A DNA stretch of 64,000 nt, from assembly GCA_011087955.1 (NCBI GenBank), contig JAALKR010000002.1, positions 45,133 through 109,132 of the forward strand, read 5' to 3'. The position numbers were made by a program, and so were the translations under genes. This document shows, in pieces, positions 8,729 through 17,080 of this stretch. The DNA comes from Oligoflexia bacterium. Its GTDB lineage: Bacteria; Bdellovibrionota; UBA1018; CAIPTA01; JAALKR01. Below the pieces are notes generated by a model. It saw only the letters and a list, made by a program, of their open reading frames with translations. It did not search any database and was not told where the DNA came from. Within the stretch, counting starts at the first letter, position 1, and each line of letters opens with the position of its first letter.

Positions 8729-9534
8729 TAAATGAAAAACTGGAATGGGTCATTCCCCATAAATAAGTTTACTTCAATCTCTTCCTCCGACAACCATTTC
8801 TGCATAACGGTCGCAAAATGTTTTTCTGCACCAAAATGACCAACATCAACCACATTAAGACCTGCATTCACAGCATCCACAGCCTCATGGTGTTTAACGT
8901 CGCCACTAATAAAAAGGTCAGCCCCTTCTCGCAATGCCTTCTGCCACATAAACATTCCAGCACCACTAACAAAACCAACTCGTTTTATTTTTGCTGATAA
9001 ATCGCCAGAAAAACGAATCCCAGGAATATCAAAAGTCTCTTTCAACTTCGGCATTAATTCGACTGCCTTAACTTCCGTTTTCAATTCCCCTTGAATTCCA
9101 TAGCCTGCCCCCTCTGGAAAGTTTTGTGCGTCCCGCTCACGCAAAGTTTCAAGCGGTCGACAGTTTTGAATTTCTAGTTGTGAAAATAAATGCGTATGTA
9201 ATGAACTTGGCGCCCGATCAAAGTTCGTATGAAGAGTTAGGAGAGAAATATCTTCTTTAATCATTCGACGAACCCAATTGGACTCTTCCTCTTGAGTAGA
9301 AAAATTCAGTCGCTTTGTCCCTTTAAAGAAAACCGGATGGTGCGTAATAATCAAATTCGCCCCTACCTTGACCGCTTCCTCGATCATTGGGCCGCTAAGT
9401 TCGATGCCAGCAAGAATTTTTTTCAATTCATTATTTTTATCCCCTACTAGTAAACCGACGTTATCCCACTTTTCAGCCATGGAAAAAGGGGCTTTTTGAG
9501 ACAAAAAACTCACTACATCAGATATAAACTCCAT
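8728..9534 (-). CDS. Nif3-like dinuclear metal centre protein
   Basis: This is a member of the Nif3/YbgI family, which forms toroidal hexamers with two metal ions per subunit and has been linked to GTP cyclohydrolase-like activity, although the biological role is unsettled. The N-terminal motif SMAEKWDNVGLLVGD, the metal-binding ITHHPVFF (His pair at about residues 67-68), HTNFD, and the C-terminal VVDVGHFGAEKHFA with the second His/Glu ligands are all present. I start at the ATG at 9534, which gives MEFISDVVSFL and 268 residues, the usual length; the frame stays open upstream without a likely start. The downstream gene overlaps its stop. Confidence 0.9.
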   Translation of the reverse strand: MEFISDVVSFLSQKAPFSMAEKWDNVGLLVGDKNNELKKILAGIELSGPMIEEAVKVGANLIITHHPVFFKGTKRLNFSTQEEESNWVRRMIKEDISLLTLHTNFDRAPSSLHTHLFSQLEIQNCRPLETLRERDAQNFPEGAGYGIQGELKTEVKAVELMPKLKETFDIPGIRFSGDLSAKIKRVGFVSGAGMFMWQKALREGADLFISGDVKHHEAVDAVNAGLNVVDVGHFGAEKHFATVMQKWLSEEEIEVNLFMGNDPFQFFI

Positions 9535-9684
9535 TGCTTCATAGTAACGCAGTGAGATGGTTGCAACAATAGCGCGACACAATAACGTAATAACGGTGCG
9601 CAACGTTAGAGCATTGCGTCGCATAAAAATAAGCTATATCTCTAATTTGCGTGAGCTCTTTCCCTGAGATAAAAGTGATCTACG

Positions 9685-10650
9685 ATGAAGCGAGCAATAC
9701 CTACGATAAAACAGACAATACCTGTGTTGAGTCTGAACGATTACCTACATGGAACAAGATCTGAACAAGCGAAATTCGTCGAAAATCTAGGCTCTGCGCT
9801 TTCAAAGATCGGCTTTTTTGCCTTGGAAGACCATGGAATTGATTCTGAACTGATCGAACAATCCTATGGGGTAGCCGAGGAGTTTTTTTCGCAGTCGAGT
9901 GAAACCAAGTCTAAGTATATTTTAGGTAATGCTGGCCAAAGAGGTTTCACGGATTTTGGACGAGAGCACGCCAAGAACTCTAGTACTCCAGACCTAAAAG
10001 AGTTCTGGCACGTTGGGCGCGACGTTAGGTCATTAGAAAAATTTGGAAAAAGCAGTTTAAAAAACGTTTGGCCCACGGAAGTTCCTCAGTTCAAACCAAG
10101 TATGGAATCACTGTATTCGAAGCTTGATAAATGTTCCCTCGTGTTGCTGGACGCATGCTCTAAATTCATTGGCGAAGAAAAGAATTTTTTACGGGGCGCT
10201 GCTGAAGGTGGAAATACAGTTCTAAGAATTATTCATTACCCACCCATTGAGGACGACGCGAATCCAGCTAGTATACGTGCGGCCGCTCATGAGGATATAA
10301 ACCTTATCACTCTCTTGTGCGAGAGTACGGCTGCTGGCCTTGAACTGCTTCAAAAAGATGGTTCATGGTTACCAATCCGCTCTTTAAAGGGGCAGATCAT
10401 TGTGGATGCTGGAGACATGCTCCAACAATTAACGAATGGCCTAATTAAGAGCACCACGCATCGAGTGGTGAACCCGGATAACTCAAAGGAGCGTAGATTC
10501 TCGATGCCGTTTTTTGTGCACCCAAAGTCTGAATTCTCCTTAGCAGCCAGAGATAACTGTGTTGCCCGAACTGGTGGCAAGAAAGTTTTCGCAGATATTA
10601 CCTCTGCTGAGTACTTGCACCAAAGATTGCGTGAAATCGGATTAATATAG
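9685..10650 (+). CDS. 2-oxoglutarate/Fe(II)-dependent oxygenase, isopenicillin N synthase family
   Basis: The protein has 321 residues. The N-terminal non-haem dioxygenase region (IPVLSLNDYL...IGFFALEDHGI) and the C-terminal jelly-roll domain are both recognisable. The iron ligands form the usual facial triad: AAHEDIN (His and Asp, near residues 200-203) and STTHRVV (His, near 258). The 2-oxoglutarate-binding Arg-x-Ser is in ERRFSMPFF. Such enzymes hydroxylate or cyclise small substrates; this one cannot be assigned to a specific reaction. A damaged fabH-like gene starts 19 bases downstream on the same strand with a good ribosome site, so the two probably formed one operon. Confidence 0.88.
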   Translation: MKRAIPTIKQTIPVLSLNDYLHGTRSEQAKFVENLGSALSKIGFFALEDHGIDSELIEQSYGVAEEFFSQSSETKSKYILGNAGQRGFTDFGREHAKNSSTPDLKEFWHVGRDVRSLEKFGKSSLKNVWPTEVPQFKPSMESLYSKLDKCSLVLLDACSKFIGEEKNFLRGAAEGGNTVLRIIHYPPIEDDANPASIRAAAHEDINLITLLCESTAAGLELLQKDGSWLPIRSLKGQIIVDAGDMLQQLTNGLIKSTTHRVVNPDNSKERRFSMPFFVHPKSEFSLAARDNCVARTGGKKVFADITSAEYLHQRLREIGLI

Positions 10651-10669
10651 TTTTACAGGAGCCAATAAT

Positions 10670-11685
10670 ATGCCAATTCGATCTATAATTAAAAGTACCG
10701 GCCGATATGTTCCGCCCGAAATCATTACAAATCAGGACCTAACTCAGTGGATGGAAACCTCTGACGAGTGGATTCAACAACGAACTGGAATTAAGCAACG
10801 GCATTGGGTGAGTAAAGACGGGAACATCGGTTCCTCAGACCTTGGCTATGAAGCCTCTAAGATTGCACTGGATCGTGCGGGCTGGCGCCCAGAGGACATT
10901 GATTTAATTATTTTTGCAACCTTAAGCCCTGACTACTATTTTCCAGGATCTGGAGCTTTACTACAACGAAAACTCGGTCTTAGCACGACCCCAGCATTAG
11001 ATATTCGACAACAATGCTCTGGATTTATATATGGACTAAACATTGCAGATGCATATTTGCGAACGGAATTAGCAAAAAAAATTTTATTCGTAGGTGCAGA
11101 GGTTCATAGTGCAGGCCTTGATATTTCCACCCGTGGTCGAGATGTAGCTGTTCTTTTCGGTGACGGTGCTGCGGCTGTTTGCCTTGAGGCAGAAGAGCAT
11201 GATAGCGATCAGGTTGGAATTCTTGCGGCAACTACACACTGTCAAGGTGAACATGCGGAGGAACTGTTAGCCGAGTATCCATCATTCAGAAAAAAACCCT
11301 CGTTGAGCCCGGAAATTCTTGCCGAAGGACTACAGCATCCAAGGATGCAAGGAAAAGCAGTTTTTAAGCACGCAACACGACGAATGCCGGAAGCTGCAAA
11401 AAAAATTATGGAGATGACAGGACTAACAGTCGAGGATATTGATTTAGTCATTCCTCACCAAGCTAACTTGCGCATAAACCAGATGGTGCAAAAGCAGTTA
11501 GAGATTCCTGACAATAAAATTTTTAATAATATTGAAAGTATGGCAATACCACGGTAGCCTCAATCCCCTTAGCTCTAGACGAGGCAAAGGAGATGGGGCT
11601 TGTTCCACCCAAGGCTACGTTACTATTCTTGGCTTTTGGTGCTGGCTTTACCTGGGGTGGCTTGGCCTATAAATCGCCGACATAA
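10670..11685 (+). pseudogene. 3-oxoacyl-ACP synthase III (FabH-like), broken by a one-base frameshift
   Basis: The first 291 codons are a normal FabH-like thiolase-fold enzyme. They include DEWIQQRTGI, the nucleophile Cys in RQQCSGF (about residue 114) and the catalytic His in VIPHQANLRI (about 262). After codon 291 (ATG at 11540-11542) the frame ends early with AIPR and a stop at 11555-11557. One added G after 11542 restores [15 protein letters not shown] and then FGAGFTWGG, ending at the TAA at 11683-11685. That gives 338 residues, the usual size. The GNTT motif holds the third catalytic residue (Asn), so as written the enzyme would be inactive. It may be a true lesion or an assembly error in a short G run. 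FabH starts fatty-acid synthesis or primes a related pathway. AGGAG precedes the ATG. Confidence 0.85.
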
Positions 11686-11733
11686 ACGGAATCACTCTTC
11701 AGCTATGCCAACAACCCACCTCATCAAGGAGGA

Positions 11734-12375
11734 CTAGGACTCCACTTGTGGTGCACTTAGAGCTGCATCGGCTCCGCTGTCCTGCGGCCCTCCGTCGGTG
11801 ATGGTCCAGCCTCTGCGTACAAGTTCGGCCCTCGCTTTGGCGCCGCAGTCGTTATACTTGGCTGGCCCCGCCGAGAGTGATAGAATCTTTACTAGAGGTA
11901 TCAACAATTCGCATGAGCATATCTGAGTAGCTCTCCGTACTCAGTTGGCGAATGCCCGCAAACATACTCTCCATATTAACTGCGTTGCCAAAGTCCCAGT
12001 GGGCCGTATCGAGCGGCTTTAGCGAGCTAGCAAAACTAAACATAAGGGCCATATTCTCTACGGAGCTGACATCCCAGTTACTCAGATCGAGCTGCTCTAG
12101 CGATCTAGCACCAAAAAACATACCGAACATGGTTGTCACTTGAGAAACATCTCCGCCTTTAAAGGTGGTTAGGTTAGAACAGCTATTGTAATGGTATCCA
12201 GATTTGACGAAGGGATTCTCCAGGTGGAGATAAATTTGCCCGGTGGTGTTGAACTACTACTATCTAGAGCAGCTACTGGATCACCACCTGCAAAGCACCC
12301 CGTTAGTACAATTCCAGCCACACAGCTGAAACACAATAAAACCCTTAAAAGAAAACAGTGCGCGTTCCCAGTCAT
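11734..12375 (-). pseudogene. BspA/DUF285-type surface lipoprotein, broken remnant
   Basis: Three frame segments together make a BspA-like protein with DUF285 repeats. The first starts at the ATG at 12375, with GGAGGAG just upstream, and encodes a lipoprotein signal ending in VLTGC, then FISTWRIPSSNLDTITI, the usual family opening. Near 12185-12200 the reading moves to another frame (YNSCSNLTTFKGGDVSQVTTMF), where the family would normally have some 60 more residues; an internal deletion is likely. This frame holds LDLSNWDVSSVENMALMF and the central repeats. Near 11860 a second shift (1 base extra or 2 missing) is needed to read the C-terminal AKARAELVRRGWTITDGG to the stop at 11736-11734. 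The family is thought to be surface-exposed and adhesive. The gap to the fabH remnant holds nothing recognisable. Confidence 0.75.
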
Positions 12376-12393
12376 AATCTCCTCCAACTGGAA

Positions 12394-12424
12394 TGCCCTA
12401 AGATGCTTAGAAAACCTAAGGGCA
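12394..12424. terminator. Imperfect hairpin downstream of the tRNA
   Basis: TGCCCT and AGGGCA pair as a 6-bp stem, extended by about three more pairs after a mismatch, around an 11-base loop. It lies 24 bases after the tRNA 3' end on the minus strand. There is no T run, so it may be only a weak terminator or a processing structure. Confidence 0.25.
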
Positions 12425-12447
12425 CCCTTAATAAAATTGCAATATGG

Positions 12448-12524
12448 TGGTGGGCCCAGCAGGATTTGAACCTGCGACCAGGCGGTTATGAGCCGCCTGC
12501 TCTAACCAACTGAGCTATGGGCCC
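12448..12524 (-). tRNA. tRNA with anticodon CAT, likely Ile2 (lysidine type)
   Basis: A 77-nt cloverleaf including encoded CCA is visible. The acceptor stem GGGCCCA pairs with TGGGCCC. The D-arm is AGCTCAGTTGGTTAGAGC, and the anticodon stem-loop is AGGCGGCTCATAACCGCCT with CAT in the loop. The T-arm is GCAGGTTCGAATCCTGC. The anticodon stem and the GC-rich acceptor look like tRNA-Ile2, whose C34 is changed to lysidine by TilS; elongator Met is the alternative. It lies 17 bases after the rpoD stop on the same strand and is probably co-transcribed. Confidence 0.92.
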
Positions 12525-12541
12525 CATATTTCTGAAAAGCC

Positions 12542-14356
12542 TTAGCCGCTACCACCTTCCACAAAACTCTTGAGTAAGCGGGCACGAGAAGAGTGGCGTA
12601 ATTTGCGTAACGCTTTAGCTTCGATTTGTCGAATTCTTTCTCGGGTAACGAAGAAGCCCTGACCAACCTCTTCAAGAGTATGATCTGATTTTTCGCCGAT
12701 ACCAAAACGCATGCGCAACACTTTTTCTTCACGCGGCGTGAGAGTAGAAAGTACGCGTCGTGTCTGTTCTGATAAATTTACACTCATTACTGCTTCCGAT
12801 GGATTGATGACGCTCTTGTCTTCAATAAAATCACCGAGATACGAATCTTCGTCTTCACCGATCGGCGTTTCAAGTGAGATTGGCTCTTTAGCAATTTTGA
12901 GAACCTTACGAACTTTTTCAACCGGCATATCCATCTTTTCTGCAATTTCTTCCGGAGTGGCCTCTCGCCCAAGGGTTTGAACAAGTTGACGTGAAGTTCG
13001 AACAAGCTTATTGATCGTCTCTATCATATGAACCGGAATTCGGATGGTTCTTGCTTGGTCAGCAATTGCCCGCGTAATCGCCTGACGAATCCACCAAGTG
13101 GCATAAGTGGAAAACTTATAGCCCCGACGATATTCAAACTTATCTACCGCTTTCATAAGACCAATATTACCTTCCTGAATTAAATCCAGGAACTGCAGGC
13201 CACGATTTGTATATTTTTTCGCAATAGAGACCACAAGACGAAGATTCGCTTCTACAAGCTCGCTCTTCGCCAAATCAGCTCGGCGTTCACCGTCTTTCGA
13301 CTTCTTAACAACCCCCTTGAGCCGATCTAGAGGAAGACCCGTGCGCTCTTCCACTTCGCGAAGCTTCGTCAGCGCGCCCTCGTACCCGGCGATTATTTGC
13401 TCAAACTTCATTACTGTTACGTCTTGCTCACGTAGCATTGTGCGTTTTTCGTCTTCTGAACCTTCTTTAAAAATTTTCACAAGCTTTAGGAGCTCATCAT
13501 CGCCCCTAATATCAAAGAACATGAACGTGCGATCAATTTCACGTTGAGCTTCGACTAAATCTTCTTCTGCTCCCTTAATTTCAATTAGAAGAAGGTTAAT
13601 CGTCTTTCGGTTAAAGCTAACGGAAAGGAACGCATCTAGTAGTTCCTTCTGTCTCTCCTTTTCTTCCTTCTCAAATTTTTCTTGTGCTTTTACAGATTTT
13701 TTCTTTTTTCGAGACTCTTCAAGCTTTTGTACAGTTTCTACCCGATCCTGAAGTGCTGTAATTGATTTCGATAGACGCTCTTGGTGCGTGCGCTCGTCTT
13801 CCTCAGAAAGCTCTTCATCTACACCACGAATTACGTCCTTAACGCGGATTTGTCCCTCCTCCACTTTGCGTGCTAAATCTAAAATTGCATCAATACCGAG
13901 CCTACAAGAAATAAGCGCAACGACGATATCTTCTTCACCTTTCTCGATTCGTTTTGCAATTTCAACTTCACCCTCACGAGTAAGCAGCGACACAGAACCC
14001 ATTTTTCGCAAATACAGCTTAACTGGATCACTAGAGCGAGCCGTCGCTTCGTCTTCTTCCTTCTTCTTGCCTTTTAGGAAGGATTCAATTGCAACTGTTT
14101 CTTGGTCGCCGTCTTGATCTTCATCGTCCCCTTCACGAATTTTTCGGATCTCTTCGACCTCGATATCATTCTCCGCCAAAAACTCCATGATCGCATCAAT
14201 CTTGCGTGCGTCAACAATTTCAGCAGGGATCAAGTCGTTAACTTCTTCAAAATTCAAAACACCACGACTTTTTCCAAGCTCTAAAATCTTTTTGACTTCC
14301 TTATCTTTAAGGAAATTAATTGAATCCGGAATTTTTTTACCTTTTTTCTTAGCCAT
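12542..14356 (-). CDS. rpoD: Primary RNA polymerase sigma factor RpoD
   Basis: This is a 604-residue sigma-70. The N-terminal region 1.1 is present ([19 protein letters not shown]), followed by a charged spacer and a non-conserved insertion. Region 2 has [19 protein letters not shown] and [17 protein letters not shown] (about residue 420), which melts and reads the -10 element. Region 3 and the region 4.2 helix-turn-helix [17 protein letters not shown] (about residue 570) complete the set. The 4.2 motif reads [17 protein letters not shown], slightly different from the more usual GKQF/GERF form. The start overlaps the dnaG stop by eight bases with GGAGAG upstream. It is the third gene of the rpsU-dnaG-rpoD operon. 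Confidence 0.97.
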   Translation of the reverse strand: MAKKKGKKIPDSINFLKDKEVKKILELGKSRGVLNFEEVNDLIPAEIVDARKIDAIMEFLAENDIEVEEIRKIREGDDEDQDGDQETVAIESFLKGKKKEEDEATARSSDPVKLYLRKMGSVSLLTREGEVEIAKRIEKGEEDIVVALISCRLGIDAILDLARKVEEGQIRVKDVIRGVDEELSEEDERTHQERLSKSITALQDRVETVQKLEESRKKKKSVKAQEKFEKEEKERQKELLDAFLSVSFNRKTINLLLIEIKGAEEDLVEAQREIDRTFMFFDIRGDDELLKLVKIFKEGSEDEKRTMLREQDVTVMKFEQIIAGYEGALTKLREVEERTGLPLDRLKGVVKKSKDGERRADLAKSELVEANLRLVVSIAKKYTNRGLQFLDLIQEGNIGLMKAVDKFEYRRGYKFSTYATWWIRQAITRAIADQARTIRIPVHMIETINKLVRTSRQLVQTLGREATPEEIAEKMDMPVEKVRKVLKIAKEPISLETPIGEDEDSYLGDFIEDKSVINPSEAVMSVNLSEQTRRVLSTLTPREEKVLRMRFGIGEKSDHTLEEVGQGFFVTRERIRQIEAKALRKLRHSSRARLLKSFVEGGSG

Positions 14357-16262
14357 TAATGCTCTCCAATGGTTTTCTAGATATCTTAAGTAAAGAGTCC
14401 AAGTCTCTCTGCAAATTCATGCAATCAGTATCGCTTCCTCGGGCTTGCGCTTCTTTAAGCGACACCTTTATCTTTGTAATTTCGCGACTGAAGTGATTTG
14501 TTCTCACCTTTTGTAAGGCATCTCGTGTTTCAGTCGAATCGCTTGGTTGACTTGCCTCATCGGCACTAAGCACACGATATACAATCCCACGAATCGCTGC
14601 GTCCGACGGAAGATCTACTGCATCGGGCAGCTCCTTAATTCGAAACTCATTTGTTTCCCCGCTTTGACGATTCAACGGGCGCATTAAATGCTGCATTATT
14701 TCTCGTATCTTAGGGTCTTCGAAGAATTGCAATATATCATTCTGCGTATTGCATTGCCAGCCCCGTAGCGCCTCTAACTGCTGTGGGTGAGAAATAAGTA
14801 GGCCTAAAAACTTCCCCTCAAAATTTACTGGGGCATTTTTCGAAGTACTTGAATTTACAGTAATATTTTGCAAGCCTCCCCGCCGTGGTGTCGAGACGCG
14901 CTCGCGCGGCTGCGGCTGCTGCTTCCGATCACGCAAGAACGTTTCCAAAACCAAGTGCTCCTCGAGGTTGAGAATACTTGCAACTAGACTAACTCGGCCA
15001 CGAACCCAAAGCGGTTTGGCGAGCTGACTAATTTTTTTGGAAATAATTGATAATGCGTCCATTTTTCCCTGTAGACTCTTGGCCGTGGAGTCAGCCACCT
15101 GTTCAATCCATTTATCGAGAATCGCTGGCGCACCGTGGATCAGTTGCTGTAGCTCTTGGACCGCGGCGCTATTCTGCTCCTTATTTCGCCCCCTAATAAA
15201 GTCATCCGGGTCCTTTCCTGAGGGCAACCTTACACCAGAAACAGGAAAGCCAGCCTCTCGCAAGAAGAGGTCCATATTACGAATTGTTGCGGCTTTCCCA
15301 GCTTTGTCCGTATCGTAAATCACGATCACTCGCTTGGCTGTCTTTAGAAGAATCTTCACGTGATTCGGCGTGAGTGCCGTACCAAGATTAGCGACGACAT
15401 TTTGAAACCCTGCCTGGTCAAGTGCTAAGCAATCCATATAGCCCTCGACGAGAATTACTTCCTCAGATTCGCGTATATGGCGTTTGGCTCGATCCAGATT
15501 GAAGAGAATTCCTCCCTTGTTATAGACGGGACTCTCCGAAGAGTTGTAGTACTTCATCACTTTATCGTCGCTCAAAGTTCGCCCACCAAAGCCGACAACC
15601 TCACCAAGGTTGTCGCGAATCGGAAACATTAATCGATTGCGAAATGCGTCATAAATATTGGAGGCATCCTTGCGAGGGGCACTCTCGGAGGATTTTGTCT
15701 TGAGCACCCCCAAACGTATAGCTGCATCCATTGGCGCTTTGATTTTGAGTAGGTAATCCTTCAAAGAGGACCAGGAATCTGGGGCAAAGCCAATACCATA
15801 CTCTTTAATCATTTTCTCACTGATCCCTCGAGACTCAGCATACTTGCGGGCTCGATTGCCTGCCTGACTCATAAACTGGGCTTGGAAGAAGTGGGCTACG
15901 TATTGGTTCAGCTTGTTATAGACCTCAAACTCCCCTCGTTTGGAGTTAGAGATCCCTTTTGCTAAGATAGCTCCCCTGGGGATATTTACTCCACCACGGT
16001 CAGCAAGCCAGACCAAAGCCTCATAAAACGAAAATCCTCGAACTAAGCGAACGAAATCTACCACGTCCCCATGCTTGTCGGAGCTGTAACAGGAAAACGC
16101 TTGTCGATCCGACCTCACAAAAAAGGACGGGGTCTTCTCACGATTAAACGGAGACAACCCCTTCATCCTTTGACCGGCAGGCCTCAAGTTTACGTGCTCG
16201 CCAACGATGTCAACGATATCCACCGACCCCTTGATCCTGCGGATTAGTTCCGCATCTGCCAC
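14349..16262 (-). CDS. dnaG: DNA primase DnaG with altered zinc-binding domain
   Basis: DnaG makes RNA primers at the replication fork with DnaB. Length is 637 residues, normal. The Toprim core is intact, with [14 protein letters not shown] near residue 272 and [14 protein letters not shown]-terminal helicase-interaction region follows. The N-terminal CHC2 domain keeps its shape ([15 protein letters not shown]...[16 protein letters not shown], about residues 35-65). Three of the four usual zinc ligands are replaced: Cys to Ser in GLSPF, His to Asn in FNREK, and the second Cys of the C-x2-C pair to Ser. The codons are unambiguous in the sequence. A similar change may exist in some other proteobacterial primases, but I cannot verify this. 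The gene sits between rpsU and rpoD. Confidence 0.95.
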   Translation of the reverse strand: MADAELIRRIKGSVDIVDIVGEHVNLRPAGQRMKGLSPFNREKTPSFFVRSDRQAFSCYSSDKHGDVVDFVRLVRGFSFYEALVWLADRGGVNIPRGAILAKGISNSKRGEFEVYNKLNQYVAHFFQAQFMSQAGNRARKYAESRGISEKMIKEYGIGFAPDSWSSLKDYLLKIKAPMDAAIRLGVLKTKSSESAPRKDASNIYDAFRNRLMFPIRDNLGEVVGFGGRTLSDDKVMKYYNSSESPVYNKGGILFNLDRAKRHIRESEEVILVEGYMDCLALDQAGFQNVVANLGTALTPNHVKILLKTAKRVIVIYDTDKAGKAATIRNMDLFLREAGFPVSGVRLPSGKDPDDFIRGRNKEQNSAAVQELQQLIHGAPAILDKWIEQVADSTAKSLQGKMDALSIISKKISQLAKPLWVRGRVSLVASILNLEEHLVLETFLRDRKQQPQPRERVSTPRRGGLQNITVNSSTSKNAPVNFEGKFLGLLISHPQQLEALRGWQCNTQNDILQFFEDPKIREIMQHLMRPLNRQSGETNEFRIKELPDAVDLPSDAAIRGIVYRVLSADEASQPSDSTETRDALQKVRTNHFSREITKIKVSLKEAQARGSDTDCMNLQRDLDSLLKISRKPLESING

Positions 16263-16302
16263 TATAAGTCCTTAATTTTAAAAATTAAATTGACTAGAAC
16301 AA

Positions 16303-16500
16303 CTATCTTTTTTTAGTTTTCTTCTCCATGCGCTTTTGTGCGGCTAGAGATTTTTTCTTCCGTTTCACGCTTGGCTTCTCATAATATTCACGCTTACGAA
16401 CGTGAGCTAAAATACCGGCCTTTTCGCAAAGTTTCTTAAAGCGCTTCACCGCGCCCTCGAAGGACTCTCCGTCATGAACCTTAACTGTCGGTCTTTCCAT
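16303..16500 (-). CDS. rpsU: Small ribosomal subunit protein bS21
   Basis: This is a 65-residue basic protein with the bS21 pattern: [18 protein letters not shown], then [24 protein letters not shown] and a Lys/Arg-rich tail. bS21 binds the 30S platform near the anti-Shine-Dalgarno end of 16S rRNA and aids initiation. AGGTG lies nine bases before the ATG. It is the first gene of the macromolecular synthesis operon, with a good sigma-70 promoter about 60 bases upstream; dnaG follows after 40 bases. Confidence 0.97.
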   Translation of the reverse strand: MERPTVKVHDGESFEGAVKRFKKLCEKAGILAHVRKREYYEKPSVKRKKKSLAAQKRMEKKTKKR

Positions 16501-16557
16501 GAATTAAATCACCTGCCTTTGCCTTTGGACCCAAATTTGGCAACGAGCCTCGGCGCG

Positions 16558-16586
16558 AACATATGCGCTTTTCGATGAGAAGTCAA
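16558..16586 (-). promoter_or_regulatory. Sigma-70 promoter of rpsU-dnaG-rpoD
   Basis: Minus-strand TTGACT (16586-16581) and TATGTT (16563-16558) are exactly 17 bases apart and about 58 bases from the rpsU ATG. The -35 overlaps the stop codon of the upstream lipoprotein gene. Confidence 0.65.
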
Positions 16587-17020
16587 TCCTCCCCGAGGAG
16601 TCGGTAGCCTAGAGTAGCTGCTATTGGCAGAGACTGACCATCAATATGCAGCTCGTTTTGCATCCCAGTGTCTGCTCCACAGACCATCATTCGCATGATT
16701 CCGTCGTGCTTTTTTCGCTTATTAAAGATACGAACGCCTTTTCCGCTTAACTCGTTAGTTGCTGAGGTAAGTGTGACACCTTTCCTTACCCCACAAGATT
16801 TGGATCCATCTGATCGATATATCCAAACGCGCCCTGGGCGCGGGCCATAACTCCTTGCTTCCTTCTCTGTACTTGGAGAAAGTCCCGCTGAATCCGTTTT
16901 CGACTCCGTCGTTGCACAAGAAACCAAGAAAAAAAATGGCGCCGCATAAAACAAAAATATCCAGCTAAATCTGGTTTTTAAAAGTTTCACATTTCGGTAA
17001 TCAACGATAAGCTTTCGCAT
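16583..17020 (-). CDS. Predicted small lipoprotein of unknown function
   Basis: The protein has 145 residues. A long basic N-terminus (MRKLIVDYRNVKLLKTR) precedes a hydrophobic stretch and the lipobox FLVSC (Cys at about residue 35), so the mature protein should be a lipoprotein of about 110 residues. The start may lie further in. The mature part has a Ser/Thr-rich linker and then a region with RVWIYRSDGSKSCGV, VRIFNKRKKHDGI, and VCGADTG. The two Cys in this region could form a disulfide in the periplasm. I do not recognise the family. It shares its orientation with rpsU but the promoter at its end suggests rpsU is separately expressed. Confidence 0.65.
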   Translation of the reverse strand: MRKLIVDYRNVKLLKTRFSWIFLFYAAPFFFLVSCATTESKTDSAGLSPSTEKEARSYGPRPGRVWIYRSDGSKSCGVRKGVTLTSATNELSGKGVRIFNKRKKHDGIMRMMVCGADTGMQNELHIDGQSLPIAATLGYRLLGED

Positions 17021-17080
17021 AGCAAAAACGATAACATTCGCATTCTAGAAAGCAACCATATCTTAGCTAGGTAAATCACT

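Noticed and set aside
12502-12732. Open frame overlapping the tRNA and the end of rpoD
   Set aside because: It is an off-frame shadow of rpoD and includes the tRNA; no ribosome site or family match.
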